Shown in pieces: positions 41,531 through 54,140 of a DNA stretch of 64,000 nucleotides (position 1 is the first letter of the stretch; every line of letters starts with the position of its first letter). Made by a program: the position numbers and the translations under genes. Below the pieces are notes generated by a model that ran no database searches, was not told the DNA's origin, and worked only from the letters and a program-made list of their open reading frames with translations. Source of the DNA: Limnanthes douglasii subsp. nivea (Eukaryota; Streptophyta; Magnoliopsida; Brassicales; Limnanthaceae). The DNA is taken from positions 122,630,453-122,694,452 of the forward strand of contig JAUPFV010000005.1 of assembly GCA_036936605.1 (NCBI GenBank). Direction: 5' to 3'.

Positions 41531-42600
41531 CTGGGCCAAGTGGTTTAAGTTATGTAAGACTTATTCATAAAGTTGAGTGAACCTTAAAGAAATAAGAGCT
41601 CAAAGCTCTTTTTGGGATATATTCCTAATTTCTATCTATTGTCCCAACTCCCTGCCTACAATCGTTTAAGTTAAAAACAATAGGTCTAAAAACTGGAAAA
41701 TAATGCTTACTATAAGACCTATAGCTGAAGTTTTTATTTTCTGAAAAATTGGTAAGGGTAACTGTGACTTCTGGACATATAAATGGTTTTCTAAACATAT
41801 ATTTATTAAATTCATTAAAATGAGGATACTATTTGGTATCACTTGGACAAGGTTACCAATTATTGGTTGAATGATCAGTAGACCTTGACATTCTCAAGCA
41901 TATGATTACTCATTCTAATATAGCAAATTAAGAAAAATCAGGCTTAATATTTTGAAACAAATACTATAATTTGGTCTTCATCCAATTTACTTACTTTGAT
42001 GTTAAAGAAACCTGGAACTACATAATAATACTAAAAATAATTTTACATTCTTTGGTAAAACTTGGAATGCTGTGACTCCTAAGAAATGTTATTTTTTTCT
42101 TTGGAATTTATTGAACAACTGTACTCCAGTTGATTCAATACTTCAGAGAAGAAGCATAAGCTTAGCCTCTAATTGTCAAACATGTCAAAATATTAAAACT
42201 AACCAACACCTATTTGTTAGATGTGAGGTTACCTGGGCTGTTTGGAATCATTTTGTTGGTCTGTTTGGCATCTTGATGACCAAGAACATGATTCTTTATA
42301 ATGTGATTAGAACGGGTACTGGTATAGTAATAAGAAAGTGCATATTACATTAATTATTCCTCATATTGTGTTGGACCATCTGGAAGAACGGAAACATGAT
42401 CAAACATCACGCTTGTCAATTTATTGATCAGATAACTTTCCTATTAACTAACTTGGACATGGCTAAAATACTAAAGAGAATTCATTTGAGTCAAAGTAGA
42501 AATGCTGCAACAACTCTTGGTTGCATACACCATCTATCTCTGTCCATAAATTTTGTATAATTCTTAGATAATGGGTATATTAGATTCAATGACTTTTATT
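41531..42600 (+). pseudogene. LINE ORF2 C-terminus with zf-RVT domain, and presumed 3' end
   Basis: At 42063-42290 the frame encodes TWNAVTPKKCYFFLWNLLNN, then CQTCQNIKTNQHLFVRCEVT and WAVWNHFV, the zinc-binding domain that follows RT in plant L1 elements. MCWTIWKNGNMIKH follows at 42366. Similarity ends near 42560. No clear poly(A) tail or target-site duplication was found, so the 3' boundary is approximate. Confidence 0.82.
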
Positions 42601-43700
42601 GGATAAATTCTGTCTATAATTAATGAACTAACAAAAAAATAGGTGCGCCCGATTTTTCAAAGATAGTCTATGTATAGTTTTTGCAGGGATTTAAAAAGAA
42701 AGATGACAAGACTTATCAAGCTTGAAAGAAAAGATCCTCATATCAAGATGACATCAGATATTGAAGATTCAAATAAAGAAATATAACATTGCTTTACCAT
42801 GATCTAAAATCGAGACCTCTAGGTAAATCAGGATCTAGTTTCGTCCAAATTAGTTTGCTTCAAATGCCGATAAATGAAATTCTAAAAGTTGAGTTTTCAA
42901 CGTAACCGAACCCCAATAGTCACAGAATCCTGTGATGAAATTATGCAAACTCAAAATAAAAGATAACATGAAGTTTTTCCGCTGCTTTAGAAAACTCTCT
43001 TCAGGTCCAAATCGAGTGAAGACTATCTTAGGATTTCAATCTTGTATATAAGATACAACGTCTACAAAGAGTTGGATTTTGGTGGTTTCTAGCGCCAATT
43101 TTTTAAATTTCATTTTCTTTTACGACGGTTGTTGAAAATTGAATTTCAATGTAATGGGTCACGTGACTTGTACTTCTTATTTCTCCAATTTAATCAATAT
43201 TTTAGTTTTAGATATGAAAACCAAAAACTTATCAAAATAACTTGTTTCTAGTACCACAAATAGTTTGGTTTATTTTTACAAATTTCTTAATTTTTATCGG
43301 AAGGGGTGAAAAATGCTAGATTTATTTCGGCTAAAAATTACCGTTGGTCTTCCATGTATAACCGGTGTATCATAGTAGTCTTTGATCTTCACTTTTGTCT
43401 CCCACCAATCCTTCATGTTTTAGAAATTTGCACGATCAGCCCCCGAATTCATGAGGACCAAAAGTAACACAAAACATTGGATTTAGAGAAAAAAAAAACA
43501 AAAAACTTAAAATTAGGGTACCACGTGTCAGTTTTTAAATAATTTATATGTACCAAATGACTAATAATACAAAATTCTAAAATATAGTAAATAGACGATA
43601 GACAAAAATAAAAATGAAAGACTATTTTGATAATACTATACATGAGAACAACCGATTTTTAACCACGTATCCTCTAATTTTTATGTAAAGAATTGAAAAG
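42601..43700. other. No recognisable gene
   Basis: AT-rich sequence between the LINE and the PCO gene, with no open frame longer than chance. The part after about 43500 probably serves as promoter for the PCO gene, but I see no specific element that I can support. Confidence 0.5.
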
Positions 43701-43759
43701 TGCTGGTACACCTTATCCCGGCCCATAACTTGAATTGAACGCAGATCCGAAAAGGTTGA

Positions 43760-44504
43760 AGTGTACATGATATCAGCTTCGGTTACTTTTTCTTGATTTT
43801 GGTTTAGATTCAATCCTTCACTTAATCTTCTTCTCATATTTGGATCCCTTTCTTCTTCGTCTCGGTCTTTCTCTCTCCCTCTAATCTTGTGCCTACACCA
43901 GGTATGTGTTAACCTACGTTTCCTGTCAACTCATGGGAGCTCTCTCACAAGTTACCTGGATCTCTTTAATTCACTTTTAAATCTTGTTTTGGATTTCACT
44001 CCTCTTACTTCTCTCTTTAGTTGTTGATTTGCATGTGGTTTTTTCGATTTGTTGTTCTTTTTTGAATTTTCGATTATTGGCTCAGCTTTTGGTTTTCTAT
44101 ACTTTTTAACATGAAATTGGCATTGGCCGTAGAATGATCTGATTGTTGTGTGAAACGACAAACATTCTGCAGACAAATGGTATAAAAAATGCTCTTTATA
44201 ATTCGGAATATTGCTCAAACATGTTCGTCGTCTTGTAATCTCAGATGAATGCTGGAGGAACAAAAAAATCAATCTATTAGTTAGAAATGCTTACAAAAAC
44301 TTCTATATGCCCTTGCCCTAACTTCGTTGTGTTATGTTTTGTTTTCTTTGTTTGCTCAAGTAGGTGCTTGCAAATAAGATTAGTAGAGAGGGATGATCTA
44401 TTCCAGTCGGCTTGTATCACAGAAAAAGAACCAGTTTTAGTTAGTTTCCATTTTCCGGGAAGGCTTTATTAGATTCCTAGAGTTAGTTAGTATAACCTTA
44501 AGTC
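43760..44504 (+). promoter_or_regulatory. PCO gene 5' leader, probably with a 5'UTR intron
   Basis: A CT-rich leader (ctttcttcttcgtctcggtctttctctc) near 43845-43885 precedes a good splice donor, accag/gtatgt at 43901/43902. A possible acceptor is caagtag near 44357-44363, leaving a short second leader exon before the ATG at 44505. No convincing upstream coding exon was found: the first in-frame ATG that continues into the conserved protein is 44505. The transcription start was not located. Confidence 0.45.
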
Positions 44505-47500
44505 ATGCCATATTACATTCAGAGGCTCTACAATCTTTGCAAGACTTCCTTCTCACCGAATGGACCTGTGTCTGATGAAGCTTTGGAGAAAGTTCGTGTG
44601 AAGCTAGGTATGAATGATGAGGTTAATTTCTCAATGTTGTTATGTGCTTAATTCTTATCACACTAAGTATTTCTCTCTTTTTTTTTCTTTTTTTTTCCAC
44701 TTTGTTTGCTAATTATTCTCGAACCCTTAATCAAAGATATTACTTTTTTTGATAAAAAAATGGGATTGGTCAATGTGAAATGTCTATAAGCTTCAATTAA
44801 TGGGAGAAATGAGCTATGGTTATTAAACTTGTGATGGAATTGATAGTTAGTGTCTTTATTGTTTTACATATCATTCGTTTCGAGTCCTGAGTGTTGCATA
44901 GAGCACCAATGCTACAATATTTGGAATATGCATTATCTGTAGCCAATCTTGCATGTAGATGGAAGGAAAACCGTAATACTCTCGCATAGAAGATGTATGG
45001 CTTGCGCTTTTGTTTAAATGTCGGTTGATGGAGATATGACCAAATGTCACATTCTTCCAAGTCCTTGCCTGTTATTCTGGATCATATCAGTGACAAGTCC
45101 TTAAATTTATACAAATGTCTTATACTTCCCTGCCAAAAGGGGAAAACAGAGGTATAAAGTACCGGATGTTATGAGTAAATTCATGGACTTTACAACCTTT
45201 TTCCTCTAATCTTGTCAGCATACATATGATGAAGTTACCCTATCCGTTTGGTAGTTAGTAATTACACTGTTCAGGAAATCGACAAAAGAGATCATGCATC
45301 TTTGTACTTTTATTCGAGGCAACCACTCGCCAACGGCATGTTGTTATATTCAATTTTTTTTTCCATTGGATCTGTTTGTTTTGTTCTTTGTTTTTTATGT
45401 GCATGCTGTAGGGGTGTACTTTGACCGTATTTGATTTAATCTTCTGCAAAAAGATCTTATATCGGTTTCAAAGTAATAACTATATGTTGCTCATTGGAAT
45501 GAATGTATGAGAATCATATTAAGAGAAGCATAGAAAGACCTAAAAGGACCTGATTGCAAGCATTAATAAATAATATTCTCATCTTTATTAAAATGATAGG
45601 ATAACCTTGTAATTAACATTAACCCTACAGGAATTGAGAATGCTTTGCATTAACTGATCTCGGTGTCAAGTAACTCTGTTTTCCACGTGTTAGTACTCAT
45701 GTAGTCGGAAGTGTATCTGTTACTTGTTGACTGAAGAAGTATTTTTGGTAGCCTTTGTTGATTGCAAACCGTCAAGTTGTTGACTTGTCCTGTATCACCG
45801 AAACAATGCATGCAAGTCTCTCCTTGTACATCCAATTCTTGTTTCAATTTGGCCCATGTAATTATATATTTGCTCTTTTAACTCTAGGATGAGTTTTCAC
45901 TGATTTAGATAATTGTTGATGTTACTACTTGTATTTCAGATAGAATCAAGCCTTCTGATGTTGGTCTTGAGCAGGAGGCACAATTGGTACGAAGCTGGTC
46001 TGCTACTAGGATTCAGGATAATGGAGGTGTTCCGTCACTGCCACCAATCAAATACCTGCATTTACATGAGTCTGACAGCTTCACTGTAAGCCCGAACTTT
46101 ATGCACTAGTATTATATTGCTGGTAGTAGTCATGTTTTGAGACCTGAAAAAGAAAAGGTTCTGATTATACTATGAATTGATGCAATCAATAATTTACATA
46201 GCTTTTTTTGTTAAAGTTAAAGACTGCATTAGAATATTTGATTGTCGTTCAGTGAAGCAGGAGTGTTGTCTTGTCTGTGCTGAATTGCGCAGACTCCCAA
46301 TGTTGTGCTTCTATCATAACTTATATGTACAGTGCAAAACCTTAATCATGCAAATGTGCTCAGCAATTGCACTGGCTAAACAATTCCCATGATTGAGACT
46401 CATGTTGACTGACACAAGTCACTCTCAGAATTTTAGTTACCCTTAGGGCTCATTTGGTACATAGGATTGTGACCGGATTGGACCAATGCTGTGGGACGGG
46501 ACCGGACACTCGCCTAGGCAAGAAAGGCAAGAGTCTTCTAGCCTGGGTGCCTTAAAAAATCCCAGGTGATACTTTTCCCTCATAGATAGCTGAGGCAAGC
46601 CAAGCCAAGGCACATGGCGCTTGCTCAGCCAAGGCATAAGGCGCTTGCCTCACGAGGCATAACGCGGTTGAGGCAAAAGTCTGTAAAAAACAGATATTTT
46701 TTCCTAGCTCAGTAGGTTTAGGGTTTAAAAGTTTGAATTAACTTAATGTGACTCTTTGTAAATCGTTCAGCATTAAAAATATGATAAAAAGTGCAACGTT
46801 TAAGGCTGTAAGTCAGTTGGACTCTTCATTATTCAGTGTTATTTATATAAATTTGAGGTTAGTGACTTTAGTTTCATAATGAAAATAGAATACATTATAC
46901 TGATATGAGAAACAAAACAAACAACTACTTTCATTTTGCGTAAACAAAAACTGTACGTACTTGAGAGACAAAATAACACAGCTTCAAGTTCGAGTTTAAT
47001 ATTTGAAGTTCGGACTATGATTATAATCATTATGAGTGTAAGACTTCTATGTCTACAAAAACTACTTTCTAGTTATAATTTGTTTTTGTTTCACTTTGGT
47101 CTGATGTTTAGAAACTACCTTTTCTGCCAAAGGTTAGCATAACTTACTTATAAGCATGCAAAATTGTATTATGCCCTATGTAAAGCTTCATTGCCGTACT
47201 TGTCTCTTATAGTCTTTCTTTTGCTTAATTCATTAGTACTACATTCTTGCAACAATCTTGTTACTGTGTAAGTAGCAAAAAACGAGCTTGCCCAATGATG
47301 AAACCAGCTCCAATTGCTTGCTCTAAGCAGTCAATGGTCTAATGTTAGGTGTTTTGTTGCTGACACCATTGTACCATTTGCAGATAGGAATTTTCCTCAT
47401 GCCACCAGACTCGATCATACCTCTTCATAATCATCCCGGAATGACTGTGCTGAGCAAGCTTTTATATGGCTCTCTACATGTAAGGGCATATGATTGGCTT

Positions 47501-49935
47501 GATCTACCAAAGCCCGAAGATGTGTTAGCAGGTTTGTTCCCTTGCGTAAAACAACAGTTTTTTTTTTTTTTTTTTTACTTTTATGGCTGTTAGAACTCTT
47601 TATCTCACGTAACAAAGAAGGATAATTTGCCCTGAATATATGGGACAATCCCAAGGAGAAGCCTTGACTTTACATGTCCAGCAACCGCACACACTCACTC
47701 CGATGTTCATCCAGCACTCTAATTTTCCCAACCTCAGCTCATTTCCAGTGAGTATCCAAGTACAGGATACACCAAATGTCTTCCATACCCCAAATTGTTA
47801 GATGTAATCATCAAGTCCAACCTGAGCGGATATCTGATGAGTATCAAAACACTGGATATGCATCCAGTGCGAGTGCGTGAGGTTGCTGTAAGTATCGGTC
47901 ATTCGTAGCTAATTTAAAGATATTGACTGAGGTTGGACTTAAAAACTCTTAATATATCTATTCCAATTTGGATAGGCTACTCTAATTTTCGCTTATTGTA
48001 TGCTCAGAAGCAAAAAATATGTTCAGGCTACTTCGTACATCAATATGTGTCCATAAAATCAGCATTTTTTTCAATCCATTTCTAAAGTTGAAGTACAGAC
48101 AGATGGAAACCTAAGAACTTGATTGCATGAAGTTTCCTATCTTTTATGTATTCAGCAGTTTCCAATATGGAAATTGTTGAAAAAATAAGAAACTAGCAGG
48201 AAGGGATCGGAAGTAGGATAAAAAGGTAGACAACAATTTTGCTTTTGCAGATTCTCTGCCTGTGTACTATGTAGTTCTCAAACCTTAATTGCTAGCTCTC
48301 CTTTTATAAATTTTAGTTGCAGTTTCTAGAACCATCCGAGATGAAATATTATAGAAACTACCCTCTTATCTTGCAATGGACCAGACTATTTAAAGATCTT
48401 AAGGTTTATATATGATGTGAAGACGGATGACATCTGTCTATATTGGAGATATTGCTGAAAACGATCAAAATACTGGAGCTGCCTGTTTATAATGTGATTA
48501 AGCATCTTTAACAGGTTGGTACTAGGTGAAATTTAGAAAAAGAAGCCTAATGCTATGCAGTTCATTGAGTTTTGACATAGCTAATTTGTGTGCCTAGGGG
48601 ACAAACATAAAACAGCGAGGCGCACAAGGAAGATATTTTTTAGTACAACCATACCAGACAGACCATAAAGGATGATGCATCATAATAAATCAATTTAAGA
48701 TATTTTTTGGCTTCTTTCAAGTGTCAACTTCTATAGCTGTATACCTTGCTTGCAATTACCCCTTTGATCATTTTGATTCTTGTCAAACGAATTTAGAGGG
48801 CTGAAACATTTTAGTAACTTGTACTGGGTTGGAAGATACGGACTTGCGATTTCTGTGGAACCCTTTCTGTTCCGAACTTTTCACCTTCATATATGATATT
48901 CAACTCATGTTGCAAAATTATTTATTATACTATTTTGTAGAATACATTTCTTTGTCAATCTCTATCTGATCTCACCTCTCTGCTATCTTTATATTTGGCA
49001 TTGTCTGTAGCAAGAGCTGCCAAGCTGGTTAAGGATACTCAGATGACAGCACCCTGCCCAACAACAATACTTTATCCCAAAACTGGTGGTAATATCCATT
49101 GTTTCAGAGCCATCACACCTTGTGCAATCTTTGACATTCTCGCTCCTCCGTACTCTGCCGAGGATGGCCGACATTGTACTTATTTCAAGAGAAATCAAAC
49201 CACAGACTTACCAGGTAACACTTCTCTATTCACGTGTTTCTACATGTAACTGTTATTTTTTAAGGATGATTATACTTGCTGGCTATTTTAGACTACACTT
49301 AAGCTGTTTGACAATCTATTGACACTAAATTGTAGTTTCCTTATCATAGTATATTTGAGCGTTAAGCTATGCATCTTACATGATATTTATTTTATTTCGC
49401 GTTGGGTTAGTATTATGTTTGAATAATCGTATTTTGGAGCTGAAGATACAAGCCTCACAAAGAGTTCAAACTTTAATCACCTTACTACGTTTGAATAATC
49501 GAAATTTGGAGCTGAAGATACAAGTCTCACAAAGAGGTCAAACTTTAATCACCGAGTACATTGTTTGACTTGTCTGGTCTCTAGAAAGGTTCAGGAATTA
49601 AATTATTTATGTTGTTTAGAAAAAAAACAGAAGAAATAAGGTGTATATGAAAAAACACGAAGTATAAAATATGAACCTTAGAGAGAAGGTCAACTTATTG
49701 AAGAATATAAATATTGTCCGTAGACTGCTAAACTTCAATTTTGTGGTATTTGTACACAATGCAAGCGTAAATTGGTTATTCTTACCTAATTTATCTTTTG
49801 TCAATTTAATTTGTAGGTGATGTCGAAGTGAATGGAGAAATAGTGTCTGGAGTTTCTTGGTTGGAAGAGTATGCACTTCCTGAAGAGTTCGTGATTCGGA
49901 GAGAGAAGTACAAGGGTCCTGTGATTAGAACTTAA
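44505..49935 (+). CDS. PCO: Plant cysteine oxidase (N-terminal cysteine dioxygenase), five exons, intact
   Basis: Coding exons: 44505-44607, 45940-46085, 47384-47531, 49011-49214 and 49817-49935; total 720 bp, 239 codons and TAA. All junctions are GT-AG and phases agree (1, 0, 1, 1). The N-terminus [18 protein letters not shown] and the length match the short PCO4/PCO5-type enzymes of Arabidopsis. The cupin iron ligands are His98 and His100 in PLHNHPGMT and His162 in GGNIHCF. The C-terminus ends KGPVIRT, as in the family. The enzyme uses O2 and Fe(II) to oxidise an N-terminal cysteine (on group VII ERF factors and similar proteins) to the sulfinic acid, marking them for arginylation and proteasomal degradation, so it acts as an oxygen sensor. 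No stop, frameshift or missing residue is visible. It is the only intact host gene here. Confidence 0.95.
46446..46690. repeat. Repeat-like insertion in PCO intron 2
   Basis: It starts agggctcatttggtac near 46446, the style of many plant non-autonomous DNA transposon ends. It contains repeated aggca/ggcgctt/gcctca phrases (cctaggcaagaaaggcaag, catggcgcttgctcag, aaggcgcttgcctcac). No matching opposite end or duplication was found. The rest of intron 2 (46086-47383) shows nothing recognisable. Confidence 0.4.
47532..49010 (+). other. PCO intron 3, no gene seen
   Basis: A 1479-bp intron starting GTTTGTT and ending TCTGTAG. It contains a T homopolymer near 47557-47575. Nothing else recognisable on either strand. 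Intron 1 (44608-45939) is likewise featureless. Confidence 0.7.
49417..49554. repeat. Tandem duplication of 72 bp in PCO intron 4
   Basis: The unit starting gtttgaataatcg occurs at 49417 and 49489. Both units contain ttggagctgaagatacaag and ctttaatcacc with few differences, so it is a recent tandem duplication. It is fully inside the intron at 49215-49816. Confidence 0.9.
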
Positions 49936-50519
49936 GAATTCTTCTTATGCGTATCACAGAATCAGAGTCTTGGTCTTCAGAGTTATTACTGGTTTGAACT
50001 TGTATAATTAGGTATTTGGTTGTACATATTGTTAAAAATAATGTAGTCATTGTAATGTAACTGACATCTCTACAGATTACTTATCGCGATATGGGCAGAA
50101 TCTTGGAGTCAAATGACTTTATTTTGCTGGTTGAGATTATCTAGAATGAGCCCATGGTTTTAAGTCAATATGCAGGGTTTGGCAGGTACAAGACGGGTTG
50201 CTATATTGCAGATCCTAAACTTGTGGAGAGGAATAGTAAGTCCAAGCTAGATTGCTTGGTTCCTAATCAACATTGATATCATATCATAGTCTGTCTACCT
50301 CACATATGAATGTCTTCTTGAATCAGTATCTGCAGTATGGTTAGGTATTATTGTATTTTTTATAGATGCTGATACTCATCAATTTGCAGTTGATTTTGTG
50401 ACTAAAATTTGCGTTCACCTGGTCAACTGCTGTAAACTTAGAAGCAGAATTAGAAGAACAAAATGCCAAGATGATGATTTTGATTTCAAATCAGTTGTTT
50501 ACTTTATTATAGGCATATG
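49936..50519 (+). other. PCO 3' flank
   Basis: Presumed 3' untranslated region and downstream spacer, up to the edge of the Mutator-like element. AT-rich; possible polyadenylation context near 50030 (gttaaaaataatgtagtc). No other gene seen. Confidence 0.5.
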
Positions 50520-51316
50520 GGCTAAAAGTGGTCTCTCATGTTTACCATTTGTATCAACTTGGTCCCCTTCCTTCGACAATGCATAGAACTCATCTCCATT
50601 CTTTTTTCAATTTGCATTTTTAGCCCTCTGCACATGTGAAGTCTATGAGCTTGACACGTGACATCAGTTTTTGTTGCAAGAATGGTCCTCCAATTTTTTT
50701 TCCAAAAATACCCTTTCTCATTCCATCTCAGCAGCCATGTCAGCTTCCACGTCAGCTTCACCATTTACCTTCGGTTTTTACTGTTTAACTAAAAAATTTA
50801 CCATTTACCCTAATTTAACAAACGGACCGGGTCGAACTTTAACTTAATTAACCAAACCCGAAACCCTATATAACTCGGTCCAGCCTATAACAATATAACC
50901 CGACCCATTTACACTTACCAAAATCAGACCCCAATTACCCCAATTTACACTAACCATAATTTCTCTCTGCTCTACTGAAGCCATTGCCATCATCGATTCC
51001 ATTAAGATTGGAACCAGTTTCCCTTCCTCTCTGTAAACCCTAACGCGACTTCAGACACTTTCATCTGTAAACCCTAAATCGATTCCATCCATTTTCATTC
51101 CATTTTGAGTTATACATCCATCAGTAAACCCTAACGCCAATTCAGACACTTTTCCATTCCATCAAGGCAACTTCTTCATCCATCATCGATTGGAACCAGT
51201 TTCCCCAAACCCAGAAAGCTGTGACAAGTCGAAGGAGCGTTTTCACCATGGAAAAGATTTTATACAGAGGTTAGCTGTTAATATTGTATTTATATTTTCA
51301 TGGGTTGATAGATTTG
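50520..51316 (+). repeat. Left terminal inverted repeat of the Mutator-like element
   Basis: Pairs with 60820-61592 read in reverse. Shared landmarks include catgtttaccatttgtatca, gcatttttagccc, the repeated taaaccctaacg phrases near 51035-51135, and gttaatattgtatttatatt at the inner end. Confidence 0.9.
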
Positions 51317-51637
51317 TTATTCAAAATGGAATGAAAATCGATGCAAGTTAATTATGTTGTTGGTGTTAGAGTGTGTGTTCTTGCTGTTAGAGTGTGTGGT
51401 CGGTGTTGTTGCTTTTGTTGTCATTTTGTCTTCTAATATATTTGAGAATTATTAATATATTTAAAATCCATTTTCTCTGCTGCATTTGATGGCCAAGAAC
51501 TGAATGACAGATTTCTAATACTATGAACTTGGGAATTTGCAGGTCCTTCTTAATCCTCTATACTTGCCTGGTTCGTGGGTCTTGTCATCTCATTTTGACA
51601 CAAAAGTACGTGCACTAAGCAAGAAAGTACATATAAG
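51317..51637. other. Interior of the Mutator-like element, left part
   Basis: About 320 bp with no recognisable coding sequence. A phrase resembling a splice acceptor followed by possible exon sequence (gaatttgcag then gtccttcttaatcctc) lies near 51534-51555 and could derive from a second captured gene, but I cannot identify it. Confidence 0.4.
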
Positions 51638-53235
51638 TAGGGCTGTTAATGGTTCCAAGGAACCGAGAACCGGACCGGAACCGAACCGGTAAGAACCGGA
51701 CCGAGAACCGGACCGAACCTTAACGGTCCGGTTCGCGGTTCCATTTTAAAAACCGAAACCGATAAGGAACCGAAACGATAAAATCGGTAAGGAACCGAAC
51801 CGATAAACCGGTAAGAAACCGAAACGGTAAAATCTATAGTAATCGGATATATATACATGTTACTTATCATACAATCTATAGTAAACTCTATTGAAATTAC
51901 AAACATTGAGTAATACGAATTGTTTAAAAAACATCCTACTAATTTGAGGCAAAATATTAAAAACTATACCAAAAAACATAATCTGTCTTAATAAACTTGT
52001 TCTAATCGAAAGCATCTCTTCATGGATGCCTTCTCTTCTTCTTTGAGTATTTCCAGTCCGTTCCGAAGCCCGAAGCATTAGACATATAAACAGAAGCAAT
52101 GTCGTCTTCGCTATCAACAGGTTCCTTTAAATCTGGTAAAACCAGTTCATTTTTTCTTTGAATGTTTACAGTTTGTTCCGAAGCAGTACAAAGGGAAGCA
52201 GCAGAAAATCGTTTTCTTCGGTAACAAAAGGTTCATTTAAACCTACAAGAGGCCGTTCATTGTTTCCCACCGTAGAAGCACCACAATTCTCTTGAGCTAT
52301 TGTCCGTGAGGCAAGCTCAACATGCCGTTCATGGTTCACAGCGCATTGTAATGAACAGAATCTAGCAGTTCTATAGATATATAGATTCAGTCCACACGAT
52401 CTACAGGAATTTCGGCGATTGGGGCTTCTTGTGATCCTGGCGTTTTTTCTTACAGTATAAACAACACTTTCCGAATTTATATAGTTTTGCTGGATTCTAG
52501 TTAAATCTAAATACTTCGAAATTCCAGTTATGTTTCTTATTTTCGACATAACAGTCTCCACAGAAAGGTGAGTCGAAGCATTTTAAGCAAAACCAGTTGC
52601 ATTGATTACCGTAGTAGTGAATTCTGCATTGTTCGTGAAACTTAGCATCCACGAATGGAATCAGCCATGGCAGTTCTTTAACTGCTTTACCAATTTTCAT
52701 TGGCAGTTCTTTCACTTCTTCATCAACTTCCGCCATTATGTTTAATGCTAGAGAGAAAGAGGAAATCTTGGTCAAAGATTTAAATTCTTTATCTATAAAA
52801 TCTATAAAAAGTATTTCAGGCGATCACCGAGATAAAGCCTTCTTCAACGTCGTTTGCTTTCAAAAAAAAAAAAAAAATTTCTATCTCAAATACTTAAATC
52901 CCACATCGGTACACTTCAAAAATGAAGTATATGACTCTCTTCTATATAAGAGACCCAATCATGATTTTTTAGGCTAAAGTAGTGGTAGGAAGCCCAAAAG
53001 CAGTTAAAACCTTCACGGGCTACACTATTATAACACAGTTTAAATTTTTAATTAAGCTAACTGTCGGTTCGGTTGATTGGACCGGACCGAACCGAACCGA
53101 TTCTTATCGGTTCCGGTTCGGTTCTACTTATTGGAACCGACAGTTTATCGGTTCGGTTCGGGCTTAACTGATAATATTATCGGTCCGGTTCGGTTTTATC
53201 GAAACCCGGACCAAACCGGACCGATAACAGCCCTA
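51638..53235. mobile_element. hAT-type non-autonomous element carrying a PLATZ-like gene
   Basis: Terminal inverted repeats TAGGGCTGTTA (51638-51648) and TAACAGCCCTA (53225-53235) are flanked by a perfect 8-bp TSD CATATAAG at 51630-51637 and 53236-53243, the signature of hAT transposons. Both subterminal regions are packed with accgg/ggttcgg-type repeats (51655-51835 and 53060-53225), as expected for transposase binding sites. There is no transposase; the interior is a minus-strand PLATZ-like sequence. Confidence 0.92.
52166..52736 (-). pseudogene. PLATZ-like zinc-finger protein, captured and broken
   Basis: Read on the minus strand from ATG 52736-52734, it encodes LPWLIPFVDAKFHEQCRIHY and NWFCLKCFDSPFCGDCYVEN, the N-terminal zinc-binding part of plant PLATZ proteins (H-x-C...C-x2-C...C-x2-C). 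This frame stops near 52497. A second frame carries on with YLDLTRIQQNYINSESVVYT, SCRSCGLNLYIYRTARFCSL and QCAVNHE, matching the C-terminal half. The block that normally joins the halves is deleted with a frameshift. PLATZ proteins are plant-specific DNA-binding regulators. This copy lies wholly inside the hAT element, so it was probably captured from a host gene. Confidence 0.78.
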
Positions 53236-53458
53236 CATATAAGGAAACCTTGGAGTTACCAAAGAATGGGCTCTACATTTTGGATTGTACAACACTTTTC
53301 TATCTTTGGTTCTGCTTCACAATATATGAAACTTCAATTTCCAGATGTGCAAGACTCACTGCTTATAATTGTTGTAATACAAGTTGAAAGCTTTGGATTG
53401 TTTGATATGAATTTCTTGAGTGTAAAGTATCTTTTCCTATATATATCAATCAGTTTTT

Positions 53459-54129
53459 TGTTATATATAATCCGAAATCGCATCAGATAATATATAACAA
53501 ATCGCGGAAAATAATAATAAAACCCTTTTTGTTAGATTCATCTATAGAAGAAACAAAAATTAAGAATACTTACGGGTTTGCCTGCTGCTATCCATCTAGT
53601 ATTCTCTAGCGTTCTTTTGCGTTCTTTAGCGATTCCACGTTCTCTGGCGATTCCGTTTATGAAACTAAGAGACCTGTAGAATCAGGTTAGAGAAGAAGGA
53701 AAAGGTTTCCAGACACTAAGGAAGCGGCCGTATTTCTGATTAGGGTTTAGAGTGATGAAATACCTAAACCTAGCCCCTTATTTATAGATTTTACAATGTG
53801 AAGCCCAACATTGTAAAGCCCATCCTTTGTTACTTCCTTGTGTCCGGGACCATAACCCAATAAATTGATAATTCAATTTATATCCCTGATTTATTAATTC
53901 AGGCTTAAGTGTTGAGATTTGGGCCCTCTTCATCACAGTGCCCAAATTCAACCCGGTTACCACACTTGAGCCCATAACGCCTTTTTACCCATAAGTCCAA
54001 TTTAGTTAATTAAATAATTAACTCGACTACTTTTAATTTGGACTTCCTTAAGACAATAACCGAATATGTTTATTTAGCATATCGGTCCAAATTATTATTA
54101 GTCTATAAATATATAAATATATTCCAACA
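53459..54129 (-). repeat. 3' LTR of the copia element
   Basis: 671 bp, TG...CA, preceded in the element sense by the polypurine tract. Minus-strand TATA-like sequence (AAATCTATAAATAAGGGG) lies at 53778-53795. It contains a 65-codon open frame that is only a by-product of the LTR and occurs identically in the other LTR. Confidence 0.95.
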
Positions 54130-54140
54130 ATCTCCCACTT
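54130..54140 (-). other. Polypurine tract of the copia element
   Basis: The minus strand reads AAGTGGGAGAT immediately before the LTR start TGTTGGAATA. Typical copia plus-strand primer. Confidence 0.9.

Noticed and set aside
44287..44472. A 61-codon frame as the first coding exon of PCO
   Set aside because: It does not join the conserved N-terminus in frame; [12 protein letters not shown] at 44505 is the expected start for the short PCO type.
52166..52736. A functional PLATZ transcription factor gene
   Set aside because: The two halves are in different frames with the joining block missing, and it is wholly enclosed by hAT ends.
53778..53975. 65-codon open frame, repeated identically at 59521-59718
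   Set aside because: It lies inside both LTRs of the copia element; the duplication is the LTR pair, not a gene family.
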